Below, piece by piece: positions 60,694 through 64,000 of a stretch of 64,000 bases of DNA. The notes below the pieces were generated by a model. The model had not been told where the DNA came from. It did no database searches and saw nothing but the letters and a program-made list of their open reading frames with translations. The DNA comes from Rhodotorula mucilaginosa. Its lineage: Eukaryota; Basidiomycota; Microbotryomycetes; Sporidiobolales; Sporidiobolaceae. The stretch's first letter is position 1, and every line of letters begins with the position of its first letter. The DNA is taken from positions 372,001 to 436,000 of the forward strand of contig CP137866.1 in the NCBI GenBank assembly GCA_034406715.1, in the 5' to 3' direction. Position numbers and translations under genes: made by a program.

Positions 60694-62941
60694 ATGGCGA
60701 ACAACCTCGACATGGAGTACGCCGACGAGAAGGCCGTGGTGGAACACATCGACCAGGTCCGTACACGCTCTTTCATTGACTCCTTCGACCCCTATACGCT
60801 GCATCTATGTCTATGGGACCTCGGGAGACCGGGCCGACGCAACTCCGCGCGTTTTCAGATCACAGAGTTCGGTGCCGCCGTCGACCCCGTCGCCGAAAAG
60901 CGCCTCCTACGCAAGCTAGACTTCATCATCCTACCGCAAGTAACGCTCATCTTCCTTTTAAATTTTATCGACCGTAGCGCGGTGGGAAACGCGAACGTAG
61001 CCGGGTTCTCTAGAGACCTGGGGCTCTCGGTGCCCAAAAAGTGAGTGCAGTTCCCTTCCGGGCCTTCCACACCGTCCCTGACGGCTATTCCACCTCCGCA
61101 GTGAGTACAACATCGCCTTGATGGTCTTCTACATCTTCTACATCGTCTCGGAGGTCCCCTCGAACCTGATCTTGAAGCGAGTCGGCTCCCGGTGGCTGGC
61201 TGTCGTGAGTCTCCATTTCGACTCCTCGAGGCTCTGCCAATGCTCACGTTGCTCTCTCTGTAGCTCTGCTTCTGCTTCGGAGTCGTCACTATCGGCTCTG
61301 CGTGGATCAAGAACTTCGGCGAGTTCCTCGCGGTGCGAATCCTGCTCGGAATCTTCGAAGGCGGAGGTACGCTCTTCTTCCTGTCTCTTTGTCGGAACTG
61401 GAACTAGAGCTGACTCTCCTCGCTTACCGCCAGTCATTCCGGGTATCGTCTACGTCATGACGACCTTCTACAAGCGCTCCGAGCTCGCGTTCCGGATCGG
61501 TGTCTTCCTTTCGCTCGGACCCGGTCTCAGTGGCGCCTTCGGCGGTCTCCTCGCCGCCGGCCTGCTCAAGCACGATTATGCTGGTCTTGTGAGCTGGCAA
61601 CGTATCTTTGTCCTCGAGGTGAGTTCTCGTATCTCGTCATTGGCTCCGGAGCGTTTACCTTTTCCTGATTTGCGAAGGGCAACTCTGACCTTCAAGCGGC
61701 ACACAGGGAATCCTTACCGCCTCTGTCGGTGTCGTCACCTTCTTCACGCTTCCCGCCGGACCGGGCAAGACTCGCTGGCTGAACGAGGCCGATCGCGAAC
61801 TCGCCGTCCGCCGCCTTGAGATCGAGCACCTCGGCCAGACGAGCGAAAAGACCAGCAGCAAGGCCGTCCTCAAGGCTATGGCGAATCCTTTCACTTGGGC
61901 TTGCACTCTGGCTTACGGTTTCATCAACGTGAGTTGTCCGCGCGAGACGAAGTGGCTTTTCCGGTGTAAGATGGCTGACTTCGCTTTTCCGCTGCCCGCT
62001 CCATTTTTCTGCTGCTTCCAGGTCATCGTTCAAGGCACGAGTCTCTTCTTGCCCACGATCATCAGCGGCTTGGGAAAGTACACTACGGGTGCGCTAGGCA
62101 GGATGCTTCGTGTTTTGAGCTTCACTGACCTCCCGCTCGAAAAGTTGAAACCCAGCTCCGATCCGTACCGCCTTACATCGTCTCGGCAGTTTGGGCCGTC
62201 GGCGTCTCCTACTTTGCGTGGAAGTATCAAAAGCACGGAATCTTCATCGCGGCGTCGACCACGCTCTCCGTCGTCGGATACATCATGTTCATCGCCAGCA
62301 GCAACCCTCAAGTTCTCTACGGCGCTTCGTTCCTTACCTTCACCGGTGCCCGTACGTTATCTTCTCATTCTCATTGGTTCGTCGTCTTCGGAGCTGATCC
62401 TAGACTGCCGCTCTCAGTCCCGTGCGGTCCGTTCTTCCTCGCCTGGGCTACCGCCAACGCCGGCAACCCCGTCGCTCGCGCTGTGACCTCGGCTATAGTC
62501 CCAGCCTTTGGGTCATGGGGATCGATGGTGTTCGTCGAGTTCCCTCACTCTACGCTCCCTTTCGACCTTCTGACGCTTCGCCTTGCGAGCCCTTCTGAAT
62601 TCCGCCTTGCGAGCTCTTCTGACCTTTCCTGACGTCGAAAACAGGTGCACTTGGCTGTATCTGCAAAAGTATCGGCCTAGGTATCTCCCTGTAAGTACCA
62701 TCTGCTTCACACGATGTCTTTCGCGGGTTCCCGAGCTAATCCTGCGCATTCTCAGGGCAACATCTTCAACCTCGTCTCGTGCTCTTGCGCCATCGCTCTC
62801 GCCCTCGCCCTCACCACTTACTGCAAGTGGGAGAACCGACAGCGCGACCTCGGCCGTCGTGACCACCGCCTCGAGGGCAAGACGGAGCAGGAGATCAAGG
62901 ATCTCGGATGGCGCCACCCGGCGTACCGCCTCAAGGTCTGA
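60694..62941 (+). CDS. MFS anion:cation symporter (Dal5/allantoate-permease type)
   Basis: Starts at ATG 60694 (MANNLDMEYADEKAVV) and ends with TGA at 62939, with about nine introns and about 500 residues. A cytosolic N-terminus ends in EKRLLRKLDFIILP, then twelve hydrophobic segments follow. Family signs include LNFIDRSAVGNANVAG after the first span, FYIFYIVSEVPSNLILKRVG, RILLGIFEGGVIPG, a long central loop (RWLNEADRELAVRRLE), ANAGNPVARAVTSA and the tail DLGWRHPAYRL. This is the fungal ACS family (allantoate, nicotinate, vitamin or other organic-anion permeases); the substrate cannot be read from sequence. It sits in the plasma membrane by family analogy. It converges with a hydroxyacid dehydrogenase gene, so a shared metabolic role is possible but unproven. 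Confidence 0.85.
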
Positions 62942-63306
62942 GAAGGTTCACTCTCGACTCGACTTCTTCCACCGCGGCGCGTCTCGGCCTTAGTATAATG
63001 TGTATTGTCTTATGGTATAGCGTGACGTATGTAGGACCTGCAGAGTGCAAGGGCCCGATTCGATTTCGAGCGAGTCTCTTTCGAATCTCGTTCAACTCCA
63101 TTCCTCAGGGTTCAGACTGTGAGGTTCATAGCGTCCATGAGGTCAAGTCTTTGCCAATTATGCCACAAAAGCAAGTCTCGACGCACTTCTACTACGTACG
63201 AATCGGTCCCAGCAGAGGGAACCCTTTAACGCAGAATTAAGCCAAGCGTACAAGATGCCCTTTAGCCAACAGGAACAGCAGTTCGGAGTGAGAACAACCA
63301 TACTGT
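62942..63306. terminator. Convergent 3' region, symporter / dehydrogenase
   Basis: A stretch of 365 bp lies between two converging stops. It is AT-richer than its surroundings (for example around 62991-63020) and should hold both 3' UTRs and polyadenylation sites. No gene is supported. Confidence 0.45.
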
Positions 63307-64000
63307 CTACACCGGAACCCATCTCTCGGGACTCGGCACCTCGACCATTTCCGGCTTGAGGTCTGCGACCGTGTTGGCGCCGAGAAGTCGCATCGCCATT
63401 TGAATCTCCTCCTCCATGATCTGCAGCGCCTTGCTCACGCCGGCGGCACCGTAGGCGGACTGAGCATACAGGATCGGTCGGCCGAGACCGACTCCGCGCG
63501 CGCCGAGGCAAAGTGCCTTGACGACGTCCGTCCCCCGACGAACTCCTCCATCGACGTAAACTTCGATCCGGTCCAAGAGGGCGGGGTTCTTCTTCCTCAC
63601 TTCGACCAGGACGTCTATGGGTGCTCGTGCTCCGTCGAGCTGTCGTCCTCCATGCGTGCTCTGCAGGGAAAAGTCGTGGTCAGGTTCGAAAAGCCCGCAA
63701 GAGTGGCTGGCGATCGGGAGAAAAGATTGCGGCGCAAGCAGAAACAGTAACGCACCAGTACCACTCCGTCGGCTCCATATTTCGCTGCCAGCTCAACGTC
63801 TTCGACGCAACCAACACCCTTGACGACGATAGGGACACCGGGCGCACGAGCTCGGATCCAAGCGATGTCGTCCCAGCACAAGTTTGCGTCGATGTGCGCC
63901 GCTGGAGGCGAAACGTCAGTCATGCCGAGCGACAGACACCGTAAAACATTCAGATGCAAAATGCAAAATACTCACTATCGGGGATGTCCGAGATGCCTCT
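63307..64000 (-). CDS. FMN-dependent 2-hydroxyacid dehydrogenase, C-terminal part (lactate dehydrogenase / CYB2 type)
   Basis: The stop is at 63307; exons 63660-63307 and about 63908-63756 are complete, and a further exon enters from the right edge (GISDIPD). Readable motifs are [27 protein letters not shown] followed by [10 protein letters not shown] with the catalytic His and the substrate-binding Arg, [17 protein letters not shown] and [11 protein letters not shown] for FMN phosphate binding, and a C-terminal helix ([20 protein letters not shown]). These enzymes oxidise L-2-hydroxyacids such as lactate or glycolate using FMN. The N-terminal half, which would show a cytochrome b5 domain if this is a flavocytochrome b2, lies outside the window. 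The active-site signature reads S-T-H-G-G-R-Q where S-N-H-G-[AG]-R-Q is usual. Confidence 0.88.

Noticed and set aside
1-64000. tRNA or rRNA genes, CRISPR arrays, transposons, virus-derived elements
   Set aside because: No convincing tRNA box pairs, rRNA sequence, regularly spaced repeats, transposase, reverse transcriptase or capsid motifs were seen by eye; a covariance-model and repeat search would be decisive.

Overview
The window is nuclear DNA from a basidiomycete fungus, most likely a GC-rich pucciniomycotine (red-yeast-like) species. The evidence is GC-rich coding sequence with G/C in most third codon positions, genes packed on both strands, many short GT-AG introns (about 40-100 bp) in almost every gene, and a BRCA2 homologue of the Brh2 type. 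The placement is inferred from sequence character, not from a database search. No tRNA, rRNA, CRISPR array, transposase or reverse transcriptase was recognised.

Layout. 1-5417 (-): the 5' part of a BUD14/Tea4-like SH3 protein with RA-like domains and a PP1-docking motif. 5741-7578 (+): WBP11 splicing factor. 7731-18478 (-): a giant gene of about 27 exons and about 3,000 residues, combining low-complexity Asp/Ser/Pro/Gly/Asn-rich regions with an array of exon-encoded helical-hairpin modules; I recognise no family. 19094-22304 (+): HPC2/ubinuclein histone chaperone subunit. 22569-26751 (-): BRH2 (BRCA2). 27372-27794 (+): a possible small gene. 28148-34895 (-): POM1-type DYRK kinase. 35468-36622 (-): ROT1. 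36832-38996 (+): unknown gene with a 17-bp duplication near its end. 39063-43647 (-): CaMKK-type kinase (Ssp1/Sak1). 44909-49090 (+): ADP1-like ABCG protein. 49205-53257 (-): SPP382/TFIP11. 53415-56564 (+): PRP28. 56742-58340 (-): SPT2. 58771-59954 (+): VTI1. 60694-62941 (+): anion:cation symporter (Dal5-like). 63307-64000 (-): 3' part of an FMN-dependent 2-hydroxyacid dehydrogenase.

How the genes relate. Three encode factors of cell polarity and size control known from yeasts (Bud14/Tea4 with PP1, Pom1, and the CaMKK Ssp1). The Pom1 protein here carries a PxxP motif that could bind the Bud14 SH3 domain. Three are spliceosomal (WBP11, SPP382, PRP28), the last two head to head across 157 bp. 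Two act on chromatin (HPC2, SPT2), one in recombination (BRH2), and the rest in secretion and transport.

The best candidate for something undescribed is the giant gene at 7.7-18.5 kb. Other notable points are two 14-nt microexons, a GC-AG intron and a 38-bp intron.
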